From contig OY482864.1 in assembly GCA_960531495.1 (NCBI GenBank), forward strand, positions 5,070,657-5,134,656: 64,000 nt of DNA, written 5' to 3'. The position numbers were made by a program, and so were the translations under genes. Position 1 is the first letter of the stretch; each line of letters begins with the position of its first letter. The notes below the pieces were generated by a model. The model searched no databases. It saw only the letters and a list, made by a program, of their open reading frames with translations, and was not told where the DNA came from. Source of the DNA: Zeus faber. Taxonomy: Eukaryota; Chordata; Actinopteri; Zeiformes; Zeidae. This document shows, piece after piece, positions 38,486 to 48,120 of this stretch.

Positions 38486-41400
38486 TAAAAGTAGATTACA
38501 TTGTATTGAACTTGACAAACTCTCCACGCTTCACACCCAATCGGACAAACAACAAGAACAAACCGAACGGCCATTTGTAGAATTTCTGCGTTCGACCAAG
38601 GCTCAGGGGTGTATTCAAATCTTTTCAAAGAGTTCGGTCCGACACTACTACCGGAAGTAACGCCAGTCAAGTTTTTTATTGGAACTTATAACGTAAAGTT
38701 AATAAACAACGTATATAAAATAATGACGTTATTAACGTTAACCTTGGATGTCACCATATCTACTATCAATAAATCTCTTTTTCTATAGGTGAATTGTGTG
38801 ATTTATAAAAAATTTGCACTATGAATATAACACAATATAAATGGAGATTTGTCCAACGGCCACTAGGGGGAGAATCCGACTGTCAGATGCGGATGTGCAT
38901 TCAGTGTGAAATACGCTTAAGAATACAACAACAACACAATCGAGGCCAATAGGATAGTAATGGGACTAATGGGATAACATTGACTTCATTTCGTAATATG
39001 CATATGCACACACGTATGTACGCACGCAACACTCCAGTGCTCAGTAGAAACAATTTATTTTACTATATTTTAAAACTCCCTGCCGTTGCGGCCCCATTAC
39101 ATTGTCAATGGACAACAAAATGAAACACTACGTGACAAATTCATACAGGCAGCTTTAAGTGCGCCTGCTAAAAAAGATAAGGACGCAGGCTATTCTACCA
39201 CATTATACAATGTAGGGCCCCTCTCCTTAAACAGCAACACAATGGGAAACTAGACATTCTGTTGAAGGCGTTGTAATGAATGAATAAATAATAATTGATA
39301 AATTAATTAGTTGTTTTTACGGAGAGCAATTCAGCCATTTTTTTTAGTTTAATAACATAGTCATGGCTGCGCCTACTCCGAGGCAGGTCCAGCTCCTCTC
39401 CAGATAGTATCTCAATTAACCATTCCAATGGCACTCGCACTCGTTCACCACCTTTGAGAGGAGCCAAAAAAAATGAGCGCTCGGCCCTAACAATGGCGAT
39501 TAAGCCCGCACTGGATTTTCCCAAGCCCTTGCTCGCTGCCGGAGCCAAATGAGTTAGGCCTGACCTTTATAAGAGCAGTGCAGTGGCCCATTCCTGGCAT
39601 CCTGAACGCGGCCGTCCCGGCGGAAGAGTTGGAGCGCGGTGTCAAGGCAGGGACCAGGTCCAGCAGGTCCCCAATCCCATTTAGAAACTGGACCGCAAAG
39701 AGTGACAAAGGCTACGGAGGAGGAGGGTTGAAGGAGAGGGATGGATGAAGGGATGGGGTGACAAATCTCTTTCTCATTCGGTAATGGACACGGAACACAG
39801 AACCAACAAACATGCATGCATGGCCTCTCTTATACACAGAACACTTCAGTAGGGAGCTTCACACATACACACATGAACAAACACGTTCAAATGAAGCACA
39901 CACACACTAAACAACATAAATACATTCTTGACGACTGATTAAATACAATTATCTAAAATTATGGTGGAATTTAACTCCTTAAGTACGGTCTGTAAGCTTG
40001 TCGCCGTTGGGTGGTTAAATTTGTATGTGATTTGTTTTCCATAGCTGTGAACTTGAATTATCTTTTATAATCTGAATTTATTTTTCCGTGAGCAAAGAAT
40101 CCATGCTTTTTAAGTCTCTTGAGCCTGATTCACGCCGAATCCGACAAACGACAAGAACAAACCGGAAGTCTGTTCATTCCTATGGAGAAAATCCGCACTC
40201 GAAAAAGTGATGATGCGGAAAAATGGTAGCTGTCCAGATGATCCAACTACTCGGTGGAAAAAAACAAGCTTTGCCATTTTCCCTGACATATTTTATGATG
40301 TGAAACTCAGACGCAGTTCACCTGACAGCCACTGGGGAGACTGTCGGATGCGATTACAGATTCGGTGTGAAGCCGGCTTTACACTGAGTCACAAGAAACA
40401 CAAACTTCTTCTAATTTCTTTCCCAACAGGTGACACCGGTAACATGCGTTGCCCATTATCAGGATATTTATAACAGAACGTGCAGTTATCTGCAGTATAT
40501 GTGCAGTATATGCACATATCTGTATATACATTGGCATATTCCCTCTATCTATTCCATTTTATTTCATTTTATTTTTATTGTATTTTATTCTATATATTTT
40601 TATCTTATTCTATAAGTATTCAACTTACTGTATTACGTTTTAGGAATCAGTTAGTCGGTCTATTAGAAAGGAATTGTTTACTTTTTTTTTTTTTTCCTAG
40701 GACATATTGTGTACTATCACCGGGTGCGTTGCATTACATTTCACTGCATATATGTATGAAAGTATGTATATGTATGTGACAAATAAAAATCTTGAATCCT
40801 GAATCTTGAATCTTATACTTCCAATCTTCTCCAAAGACCAGACAAAAAGTGATCCACAACATTCCATTATGTCCTTAAGAACTAAAAGATTATAAAAACA
40901 CACACACCCAGACCGCAAATGCATGCACCTACGAACATGTTAAAACAGATATATACACACACACACACACACACCTCTCTGTTTTTGGTCTTGGCCCAAT
41001 AAGCAGCCCCAGCCTGAAGGCCGTCCAGCTGAGCCAGGATCAGTCCCACGTGCATCCACAGGGGGTCGCTGCTTCGCCTCAGCTTGGCCTGCTCTCTGCT
41101 CCAGTAGTCCTGCTTGCTGTGGAACATCAGACAAGATCAGATCAAATGAGATGAGATAAGCTAAGATAACGGGAAATAACTTCATAAATCCCAAGAAAAA
41201 AATCCACGAGGGTAGAAATTCAGGAGGAAATTGGGGTTCGTCTTTGGCATCATTTAAGTGTTGTATTAATCGTTGCAATAATAAATGTCATTTTTAATAC
41301 ATTATATAAATATGTCTATCTATCACAAAACTGAAATTGAGGTAAAAAAAAATTATTATTACTATTTGATTACCTCTGTTTTCTTTGATTTGCATGTATG

Positions 41401-42944
41401 AAAAGTGCTATACAAATGAAGGTTGTTGTTATTACTGTTATTGTATTATTATCATTGGTCCAGCCCGCTGAATTTTGAAATCGAAAACTAACGATGTCAC
41501 AGACGCGATAAAATTCTATTCACGCCAAAATATGTCCAACCCGGCTAAAAGTATACCAAGAACACAACAATGACATAAGCTACAAACCCGGTTAAGGTGC
41601 CGTTTAAACTGCCATGTCACAAGCATCTCTTGGTTTAAGTTTCATCCAAATTGACCCACATACGGAGCAGATATTAATCAAAAACCGAACAACTTTGACC
41701 CCAAATATTCAGCTTGCCCTGCTTGACTGAAATGCAACTGTTTGTAAACAAAGTTAACAAGATGAGATTTAGAGTAAGACACTTTATGATGTCATCATAG
41801 TATTTACTATAAATGTGCAGGTTCCGATTCAAAATGTCCATTGGCACCGTTAACCGTGGCATTCTGTAGTGCTTTCTGGCAGATGTCTGTAGATCTGTTT
41901 GATTGATATTTTATCTCTGTGGTCCCCATTTACTTTGCCGGAGTAATGACAATTACGAAAAACAGTAGTACACAAAAACTTGTGACCACGTCGAGTCGAG
42001 TCCACTGAAATGTGCGACTGAGTGATGCGTTCACGATCCAGCGATCCGTCGGAAAAATAGAAGCCGTGCAATGGAAATGTAACTTATTGAAAATGTAATC
42101 CAAGGGAAAAAGTCGCCACTAAAATGACATAGGTTTGACTGTCGTAAATCTCCCTAAATACATAAACCTACGTTATTACATCATCATGGACGCCCACGAG
42201 ACCCAACGTCATCTGCCGTCACAGAGACTCCAGATGTACTTACACACAACAAGGTAAGTAACAACAAGAACAATCATAAGGTTTGGTTTAAAGTAAAAAA
42301 ATAAAGAAACGTTTATAATGCATGAACAGTTTCCTACAGCTGAACTTAGCAGTTTTAAATGAAAAGAGAGAAAGTGTTAAGTATTGACAAGGTCTTCCAT
42401 AATAATTCAAATGACAAATTAATGTAAAAGTTCCATAAATGTTGTCTGCATTACAATATAAACAAGTTATCAAGCTGAATATTACAATTGTACAATAGTA
42501 ACAGAAAACATACAATAAGGTAGTAATTACAACGAACATGTATTTATTATATTCGTAAAATAAAATGTATTTATTATTGTTATGAAAAGTTATTACAACG
42601 TTTTTTTTGTTCTTGTTTCAGTTGCCGAAAAATAGACAATAAAGAAGCCATTGTGCAGAAATCCAGTCCTCAAGGTCAATCACAATATTAAAAAAAAAAA
42701 AGTACTATGGCAGTAACTCCAGGATGTAACTCCACGATGTCCAGTCCTCAAGGTCAATCACAATATTAAAAAAAAAAAAAAAGTACTATGGCAGTAACTC
42801 CAGGATGTAACTCCACGATGTTTGATGTTTGTAAGTTGATTCAATTGTGATGCATTTCCCAGAAACCAAAAAACTGTAACACGTACCTAAACAAATAAAC
42901 TGGACCCTGTGTATTGCTGCCTGCAGCTACGTATATTTATTATT

Positions 42945-42992
<48 letters not shown>

Positions 42993-44025
42993 ATTATTGT
43001 TGTTATTATGGCATAAAAATAAAACATCTTTATTTGTTTTATCACGTAATAACATACCTCAAAAACCTTTTCAAGGGATTGAGAATCTTCTCGTCTTTAA
43101 TCAGCTGGGGAAACATGTTGGAGTAGTGACTAAACATCTGTCTGGAACGGAGAAAAGAAAAACAGACAAGATATCGGCCGTCGTGGATCACAGAGGCCCT
43201 CGTAAAAAAAAAACTGCCACGACCTTTGAGCGGGGGGGTGTGACCCGCCCCTCACCGAGCAGTGAGGTAGCCCTCCAGGAACCCGGCGAGGAAGTAGGTG
43301 GTCTCATCCCTCTGCCCGGTCGGCCCGTACCCGGCGCGGACCTCCAGGACCCCCCATCCGGACAGGAGGAGGGTGTCGTTGAAGAAGCCGTAGGCGCCGC
43401 CGTCCCTCTCCATCACCCCCTCCTTGAGAATAACACTTTTGTGGGCCTCATCCCAGTACACCGTGGCCTCTTGAAGCGCTACCTCGGCAGGACAAGCATG
43501 ATGGAGGTTGGATAAGAGACATTATATAAGATCACATCAGGACATTGACAAGCCCTTGAACTCTAGTCCTGCCTACAGTGTGTCACTTGTTTTGTTTGTT
43601 TGATGAATGATATCAATGATGACAATAATAATAATGATAATGATAATGATAATAACGAAAAAAATATATATAAGAACAATTATAATAATTATTATTATTA
43701 TTATAATTATAATAATAACGACATTGATTTAGAAAGACCCTTTCAAGAAACACAAGGACACAAAAAAGATAAGACACTATCGCTGAACAAAAAAATAGGT
43801 CAATATTGAGCAATTCCAACATTTCAACTCCGCTTATTTATTTCTTAATCAAATCTCAAAGAAAACGTTGCGTTTCAAAAGAAATGCACCTACGTCAGCG
43901 TTCCACTGGAGGCTATGGCAACGTGAAGGGAAACGTTAGAAACGGGCGGATAACTTACGGTCAGTTGGCGCGGCTGCAGTGAGAGCAAATAAAACAACGC
44001 AAAGTCTGACGCTCTGCTCCGCCAT
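29464..44025 (-). CDS. plbd1: plbd1, phospholipase B-like 1 (complete, 11 exons)
   Basis: Exons, in gene order: 43959-44025, 43256-43478, 43058-43141, 40975-41116, 39565-39711, 38263-38407, 36205-36405, 34206-34346, 30667-30852, 29860-29966, 29464-29640. All have GT/AG borders and compatible phases; together they give 1,620 nt, 539 aa plus stop, close to mammalian PLBD1 at about 550. A signal peptide is seen at the start ([20 protein letters not shown]). Conserved blocks include [80 protein letters not shown] and [11 protein letters not shown]. In [12 protein letters not shown], Cys216 is the expected N-terminal nucleophile exposed by autocleavage in this Ntn-hydrolase family. N-glycosylation sequons include NDT, NSS, NIS, NLS and NFT. 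Expected role: lysosomal or granule amidase/phospholipase. The gene appears intact. Confidence 0.95.
29665..29717. repeat. (GT)n microsatellite
   Basis: GT run 25 bp upstream (gene sense) of the acceptor of the last plbd1 exon; on the coding strand it reads as (CA)n. Confidence 0.93.
30925..31005 (+). repeat. hAT-derived repeat fragment
   Basis: CAGTGTTTCCCAATC at 30925 and the following ATATGTATAACTGTGCTTATT resemble the block at 20432-20535 (CAGTGTTTCCCAACC, then ATATGTAGATCTGCGCTTAT). The two are fragments of one hAT-like family. Confidence 0.55.
31171..31226. repeat. (CT)n microsatellite
   Basis: Pure CT run in plbd1 intron 8. Confidence 0.95.
32592..32639. repeat. (AT)n microsatellite
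   Basis: AT dinucleotide run directly abutting the repeat at 32640. Confidence 0.93.
32640..32900. repeat. interspersed repeat fragment, DNA-transposon-like
   Basis: Begins ACAGCGGTACCTTGACTTAC and continues with TAATTCGTTC-type sequence. This resembles a GGTACCTTGAGATACGAGTT repeat end that I know from vertebrate genomes. The opposite end is not visible, so class and borders are uncertain. Confidence 0.4.
33040..34150. repeat. TATTCTATT-rich minisatellite
   Basis: Irregular tandem repeats of TATTCTATTC and TTTCTTGCTGGTATA. The array is interrupted by the solo LTR at 33149 and by a LINE-tail-like segment near 33690-33770. It ends about 55 bp before plbd1 exon 8. The Tyr/Ser/Phe-rich frames through it are artefacts. 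Confidence 0.8.
33149..33405. mobile_element. solo LTR (257 bp) with perfect 5-bp target-site duplication
   Basis: The segment starts TGTGGTGG and ends CTGCCACA, giving the TG...CA termini of an LTR with a short inverted repeat (TGTGG/CCACA). It is flanked on both sides by ATTGT (33144-33148 and 33406-33410). An AATAAA-type signal lies near 33310 in plus orientation. No internal retroviral genes are present, so this is a recombined solo LTR. It sits in the TATTCTATT minisatellite of plbd1 intron 8. The family (Gypsy-like or ERV-like) is not assigned. Confidence 0.85.
35201..35287. repeat. (CTAT)n microsatellite
   Basis: Tetranucleotide run of about 20 units in plbd1 intron 7. Confidence 0.95.
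36514..36692. repeat. (TTAA)n, (TTTA)n and (TTTG)n compound repeat
   Basis: Consecutive tetranucleotide tracts immediately upstream (gene sense) of plbd1 exon 7. Confidence 0.9.
36882..37420. mobile_element. short DNA-transposon-like element with ACCGTATNTCC TIRs
   Basis: The left end ACCGTATTTCCTCAAATAG and the inverted right end ACCGTATCTCCACAAATCTA match at 15 of the first 17 positions. The 539-bp interior has repeated TTTATT blocks (GGCCTTTATT, AGGCTTTTATTTG) arranged towards both ends and no transposase. Target duplications are not clear. Confidence 0.65.
38172..38257. repeat. (GT)n microsatellite with interruptions
   Basis: Impure GT run that abuts the donor of plbd1 exon 6 at 38262; the intron therefore starts GTACACATACACAC. 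Confidence 0.92.
38437..38484. repeat. (GT)n microsatellite
   Basis: Pure GT run about 30 bp upstream (gene sense) of plbd1 exon 6. Exon 6 is thus bracketed by two dinucleotide tracts. Confidence 0.93.
38525..38919. mobile_element. short TIR element, family member 1
   Basis: The left end CGCTTCACACCCAATCGGAC and the inverted right end GCGTATTTCACACTGAATG are related. Shared internal words with the copies at 40122 and 47100 include GACAAGAACAAACCG, ACTACTACCGGAA and the distal GGATG block. No coding capacity. Confidence 0.6.
40122..40378. mobile_element. short TIR element, family member 2
   Basis: The left end AGCCTGATTCACGCCGAATC and the inverted right end AGCCGGCTTCACACCGAATC match at 16 of 20 positions. 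The interior shares GACAAGAACAAACCGGAAGT and TTCATTCCTATGGAG with the other copies. It is 257 bp, MITE-sized, with no coding capacity. Confidence 0.7.
40470..40815 (+). repeat. dispersed LINE 3' end, copy C
   Basis: Ends in CATTTCACTGCATATATGTA, GTGACAAATAAAAATCTTGA and ATCTTGA repeats. Upstream parts (GTTTTAGGAATCAGTTAGTC and the ATCTGTATATACATTGG block) align with the inverted copy D at 55438-55760, so these are two copies of one LINE 3' region. Confidence 0.75.
42661..42820. repeat. tandem duplication of about 79 bp
   Basis: Two head-to-tail copies start TCCAGTCCTCAAGGTCAATC and end GGATGTAACTCCACGATG. They differ only in the length of an internal A run (12 versus 15). The near identity means a recent event or an assembly artefact. 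It lies in plbd1 intron 3. Confidence 0.92.
42945..43008. repeat. (GTT)n microsatellite
   Basis: Trinucleotide run about 50 bp downstream (gene sense) of the plbd1 exon 3 donor. Confidence 0.93.
43600..43730. repeat. (AAT)n/(GATAAT)n-rich tract
   Basis: Imperfect trinucleotide repeats in plbd1 intron 1. The Asn/Asp and Tyr frames through it are artefacts. Confidence 0.8.
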
Positions 44026-45113
44026 GGGAGCGGTGGTGTCGAACAGAGCAATAAATACAATTGTTCGTTTTCAGAAAATAGAGCCCGTGTTAAGAGGCCT
44101 TTTGGGAGACGGGCACCGGCAGCGTGGGCTTGTCATCCATCCGCGACTATTCCGACTTGACGCGGAGCGTAGGGCACCTGTTGAGGCTGCGGGGAGCCGC
44201 CAAAAGAGAGCACCCCAGATGGGACTCGAACCCACAATCCCTGGCTTAGGAGGCCAGTGCCTTATCCATTAGGCCACTGGGGCTCCTGCGGGGTGGGTGG
44301 AGCCAGAATCCCCTAAAAATGTTCTAAAGGAAACTTTAGACTTAAACTTGTTACTTAACTTGTTGTTTAAACTTGTTATTTAAACTTGTTGTTTAACACG
44401 ACGCCTCAACGACACGCCACTCTGAGCATTTAAGTTCATTCCAATATTGCAAAATCGTGTTCAACGTTGAAGGACTCAAACGCTGCCGCAGTCACCATGG
44501 AGATTGGCTGCGTATGGGTTGAACCTACTCCTGCTACCTGAACTGGGGGGTTACCGCGACGGGCGATTTCCTCGGAAGAAACATCTTGCGACGAAATCCG
44601 AATGGGCTCATCTCGAGCTCACTTGCGGGGTCGACATTTTCCTCTGGATTCAGTGAGGCGCGCGTCCCCCCGCGCATTCTCGAAAGCGTGCGTGTGCGCC
44701 ACGTCTGACGCGAACCCGTTGGGGGGGGAAAAAATGGAATCGTCGACGCGTGCGCGGCTCCCGAACGGCGTGTTTTCCCCGAGAGGTGGAAAGAAAGGAG
44801 GAAAAACCTCCAACACGACCAGACATGAAACCTGAATTAATCGACTGAATGGAGGTAAATGTATCGTTCGTTTCTTGAAACAACGTTGGTAGTAAACCGT
44901 CAGTGAGGCAGCCACCGTTTAAAAATTAAACATCAGGTATGGTTAGTTCTTTGAGCTCCCTAGAGTAGCGAACGTGCTTGACTTCAATTGCAAATTGCTT
45001 TGCGATTAGTTAGTGGGCGGTGATTGAGGTGATCAGTCGAAAATCTCGGCGCTCGTATTTTTTTTTAAATCGATGTTCCCTCCATCCAGACGCTGAAAAA
45101 ATCTCTGGTTAAG
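44026..45113. promoter_or_regulatory. head-to-head plbd1/cby1 promoter interval
   Basis: 1,088 bp separate the plbd1 start (minus) from the cby1 start (plus). The half near cby1 (about 44500-44860) is rich in CG dinucleotides, as in a CpG-island promoter. The tRNA-Arg gene lies near the plbd1 side. No TATA box is obvious for either gene. Shared regulation is inferred from position alone. Confidence 0.5.
44211..44283 (-). tRNA. tRNA-Arg (anticodon CCT)
   Basis: A 73-nt cloverleaf on the minus strand. The 5' acceptor strand GCCCCAG pairs with the 3' CTGGGGT, with discriminator G. The D arm contains TGGCCTAATGG (A box). The anticodon stem CTGGC/GCCAG encloses loop CTCCTAA with anticodon CCT. 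The T arm is GTGGG/CCCAT around TTCGAGT, with B box GGTTCGAGTCC. All stems pair, so it looks functional. No intron is present. Confidence 0.95.
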
Positions 45114-47024
45114 ATGCCGCTCTTCGGAAACACCTTCAGTCCGAAGAAGACGCCTCCGCGCAAGTCTGCCTCCTTGTCCAATCTGCACACAGTGAGTGAA
45201 GGGTTCCCGGTGATAAACACGGAACGTCCACGGTCACCGTGAGGTGGGAATGACTGTACCCGGGATGTAGAAGCTGTGATGTGCGTCTTCACTTTGTTCA
45301 CCCTCTCCCGGTTCCAGCTGGATCGTTCGACGAGGGAAGTCGAACTTGGCCTCGAGTACGGAGCGCCAGCCATGACCATCGGGGGCCAGAGCTTAAAATT
45401 TGAAGAAGGACAGTGGATAACGGGTAATGACGAGTCAGGATTCCCCGCTGTGGACATTTGGGAGCTGTACATTTATGGACGTTCCTTCTGTCTCTCTGTG
45501 GCAGTGGTTCCCCAGCAACATGATCACATCTAACTGTAAAACTCAGGATTGGGGTCCCAGAGACAAAATCGTATTGAATGGGGCCCGCAGCCTAATGCAT
45601 ATCAGTTGAGGATCCTTGAGTTGAGGTTGAGAATCCCAGTGCTATGGTATTCTGAAACTATTTTCTACTTGCAAAATATCACAAACTTGCACATTTACTT
45701 ACGCCCTTTTCATATTTACCTGTGTGCATCATGAAATAACCTGCAACCAGCCCTCCTAATAATAATAATAATAATAATGAACATTTGCACAGTCCTGCAA
45801 AACTGTACCGTTTTATTTAAAAAACAAAAAAACGGCCCTATTTTACATATGCTTATATATTTCACTAATATTTTACTTATTGTTTTACATCTATGTTTCA
45901 TGTATGCACCGAACACCAAGACAAATCCCTTGTTTGTGTAAACCTACTTGGCAATTAAGACTATTCTGATTCTGATTCTAATTCCTTGTGTTTCTGTTTC
46001 CTTCATCCAGAGTCCGGCGGCAACTCCTCTGGCAAGGAGATGCATAGGCTTACGAAAAGGAATCTACAATTGGAAGAGGAGAACAACCTCTTGAAACTGA
46101 AGATTGACCTCTTGTTAGATATGGTGAGTTTCACAGAAATGTCCCAGGGGACTGCTGGACTATGAATGCCATTTAGATAGATAGGTAGGTAGGTAGATAG
46201 ATAGATAGATAGAGAGATAGATCAATACTTTATTGATCGTTGGAGGGAAATCTCAGGGTCACAGAAGCTTGCATAAAGAAGGCAATAATAATAATAATAA
46301 TAATAATAAGAAGAAGAACAATACAGCTGCAGGCAGCACCTTGGTCCAGGGGTAGTCGGCCCTTCGTTAAAGTTCAATGGGCGAGTGTGAAAGGAAAAGT
46401 TTCCAAAACTAGAAAGAGAATGAACATTTTTAAAAACACATACATAATAAATAAATGTTCCTTGTATTATGTAATTGCTTATGGTTATTGTTACCAGTAA
46501 TTGTAATTCAGGAAGATTGTATACATGAATATCTCTGAAATGTCTATAAATTATGACAATGATGGTATTGGATTTTTATTTTGTAGAACTTACTCTGGTG
46601 CGTGTCAGTTGTTCTGAGAAGCGTATATATATTTATGATGTTTAACACGTTAATATGATAATACTTAAATAAATTCAAACATAATAAAGGTTAATAGTCA
46701 TAAATAATACCTGTCATTTGGTTAAGAGCTGTAGTGTTACCAGATGATCTGTGTACTCCGTCAACTTGTGCATGCACGCAAGGTTGCAATTGTTAATCAC
46801 AAACTTCTCCCACAAAAAATGAACCGATCTGGATCAAACTTGGACAACGCCATGTTAGAACTGCCCCGAATACACATCTTAATCATTTTGTCTGTGGGTT
46901 TGTTAAAGATCTGACGCTCAGACTGTTTCCTTTGTCTCCGAAGCTGTCGGAGACCACAGCAGAGTCCCACCTGATGGAGAGAGAGCTGGAGGAGATGAAG
47001 AACCATAATCGAAGGAAAAAATGA
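45114..47024 (+). CDS. cby1: cby1, protein chibby homolog 1 (complete, 4 coding exons)
   Basis: Coding exons: 45114-45191, 45318-45423, 46011-46123, 46944-47024. They sum to 378 nt (125 aa plus stop); human CBY1 is 126 aa. The start MPLFGNTFSPKKTPPRKSAS carries the basic/proline motif with the conserved 14-3-3-binding serine context. The middle reads LDRSTREVELGLEYGAP and GQSLKFEEGQWI. A leucine-zipper coiled coil follows (LQLEEENNLLKLKIDLLLDM, then LSETTAESHLMERELEEMK). The C-terminus NHNRRKK is the basic nuclear-localisation tail. Known role: beta-catenin antagonist and distal-appendage/basal-body protein needed for ciliogenesis. Borders are GT/AG; the last acceptor is AAG after a pyrimidine tract. 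The gene appears intact. Confidence 0.96.
45770..45990 (+). repeat. LINE 3' tail in cby1 intron 2
   Basis: Ends GGCAATTAAGACTATTCTGA followed by TTCTGATTCTAATTC, a (TCTGAT)n tail typical of teleost CR1/Rex-like LINEs. An ATAATAATA run lies just upstream. It is truncated and sits right before the exon 3 acceptor. Confidence 0.55.
46176..46316. repeat. (AGAT)n and (AAT)n microsatellites in cby1 intron 3
   Basis: Tetranucleotide GATA/GGTA runs at 46176-46220 and an AAT run at 46284-46310. Confidence 0.88.
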
Positions 47025-47099
47025 GGGTTCCTTGTTGCCTTACACATCAGATGACATTGGAAACTGAAGGAGATTAGAATAACATTTCTATGGCGCCTG

Positions 47100-47470
47100 A
47101 AACCTGCTTCACACCTCAAACGATGAGAACATACCGGTAGTCCATTCATTCCTATAGAGAGTAGGATTCTGCACGCGGGAAGCTATGACGCTCTGCGGTA
47201 TGGAATTTACGCCTCCTATCACGACTCTGGGATGCGTTCAAATTTTTCAACTAGTTGGGTCCGGGACTACTACCGGAATTTACCATATTCACTACCAAAA
47301 AAATCTGTCTTTATATAAGTTAATTGGGTTGAGTTATTTTGCAAACACTATATAAAGGGAGTTTTAAACACTCTGAGCGGAGCAAAATACTCAATGTTGT
47401 ATTAGAAAAAACACGTTCTCCCATACTGACATGTCCCTGACATGTTTTGTGATGCGAAACTCGAACATTA
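47100..47470. mobile_element. short TIR element, family member 3 (right end truncated)
   Basis: Begins CTGCTTCACACCTCAAACGA and shares CCATTCATTCCTATAGAGAG, ACTACTACCGGAA and GATGCGAAACTCGAAC-type blocks with the copies at 38525 and 40122. The right TIR is missing. It lies just after the cby1 stop codon, so it may be part of the cby1 3' UTR. Confidence 0.55.
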
Positions 47471-47854
47471 GTTCATCCAAGTTAGTTCAATCTTGTTTTC
47501 TTTTTTGATTTTTTTTACCTCTGTATAGCAAGTTATGGTAATGCATTTAAGAAAGTTTTAATATTTTGTACTTTATCAAAATAAAAGATCACTCTAAAAT
47601 TTGCTGTTTGTTTCTATTTAATATAGAACATTTTTTCCCTTTAGAGTTTAACATATTTTCATTACAAAAAAAAAAAACCTCTACAAGCACTACTTGTTTC
47701 CAGAGAATGTTTATCTGACTGTGACTGATAAAAGTGGTTTGATACTGTGACAAATGTATTTATTGAAAGTCGCTTTGGACAAAATCGTCTGCTGAATGAC
47801 ATAATGTAGAAAATGGCTAAATAAAAACTTCTCATTGACAGAAAGAACATTTGA

Positions 47855-48120
47855 AGTTTAGGTACAAGGTTAGAGATAGTTAAGTTTAGGTACAGTATAA
47901 GGTTATAGATGGTTACGTTTAGGTATAAGGTTAGAGATGGTTAAGTTAAGGTATAAAGTTATAGATAGTTACGTTTAGGTACAGTATAAGGTTATAGATG
48001 GTTAATTTTAGGTATAGGGTTAGAGATGGTTAAGTTTAGATATAAGGTTAGAGATTGTTAAGTTTAGGTACAGTATAAGGTTATAGGTGGTTAAGTTTAG
48101 ATATAAGGTTAGAGATGGTT
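47855..48120. repeat. minisatellite array, left segment
   Basis: Tandem copies of a unit with core GGTTAAGTTTAGGTATAAGG followed by TTATAGAT (about 28 bp), and of a version about 33 bp long carrying ACAGT after GGT. It continues at 49996 on the other side of an L2 insertion. Confidence 0.95.

Noticed and set aside
44602..44915. Frames on both strands in the CG-rich cby1 upstream region
   Set aside because: CG-rich DNA has few stop codons; position fits promoter/5' UTR rather than protein.
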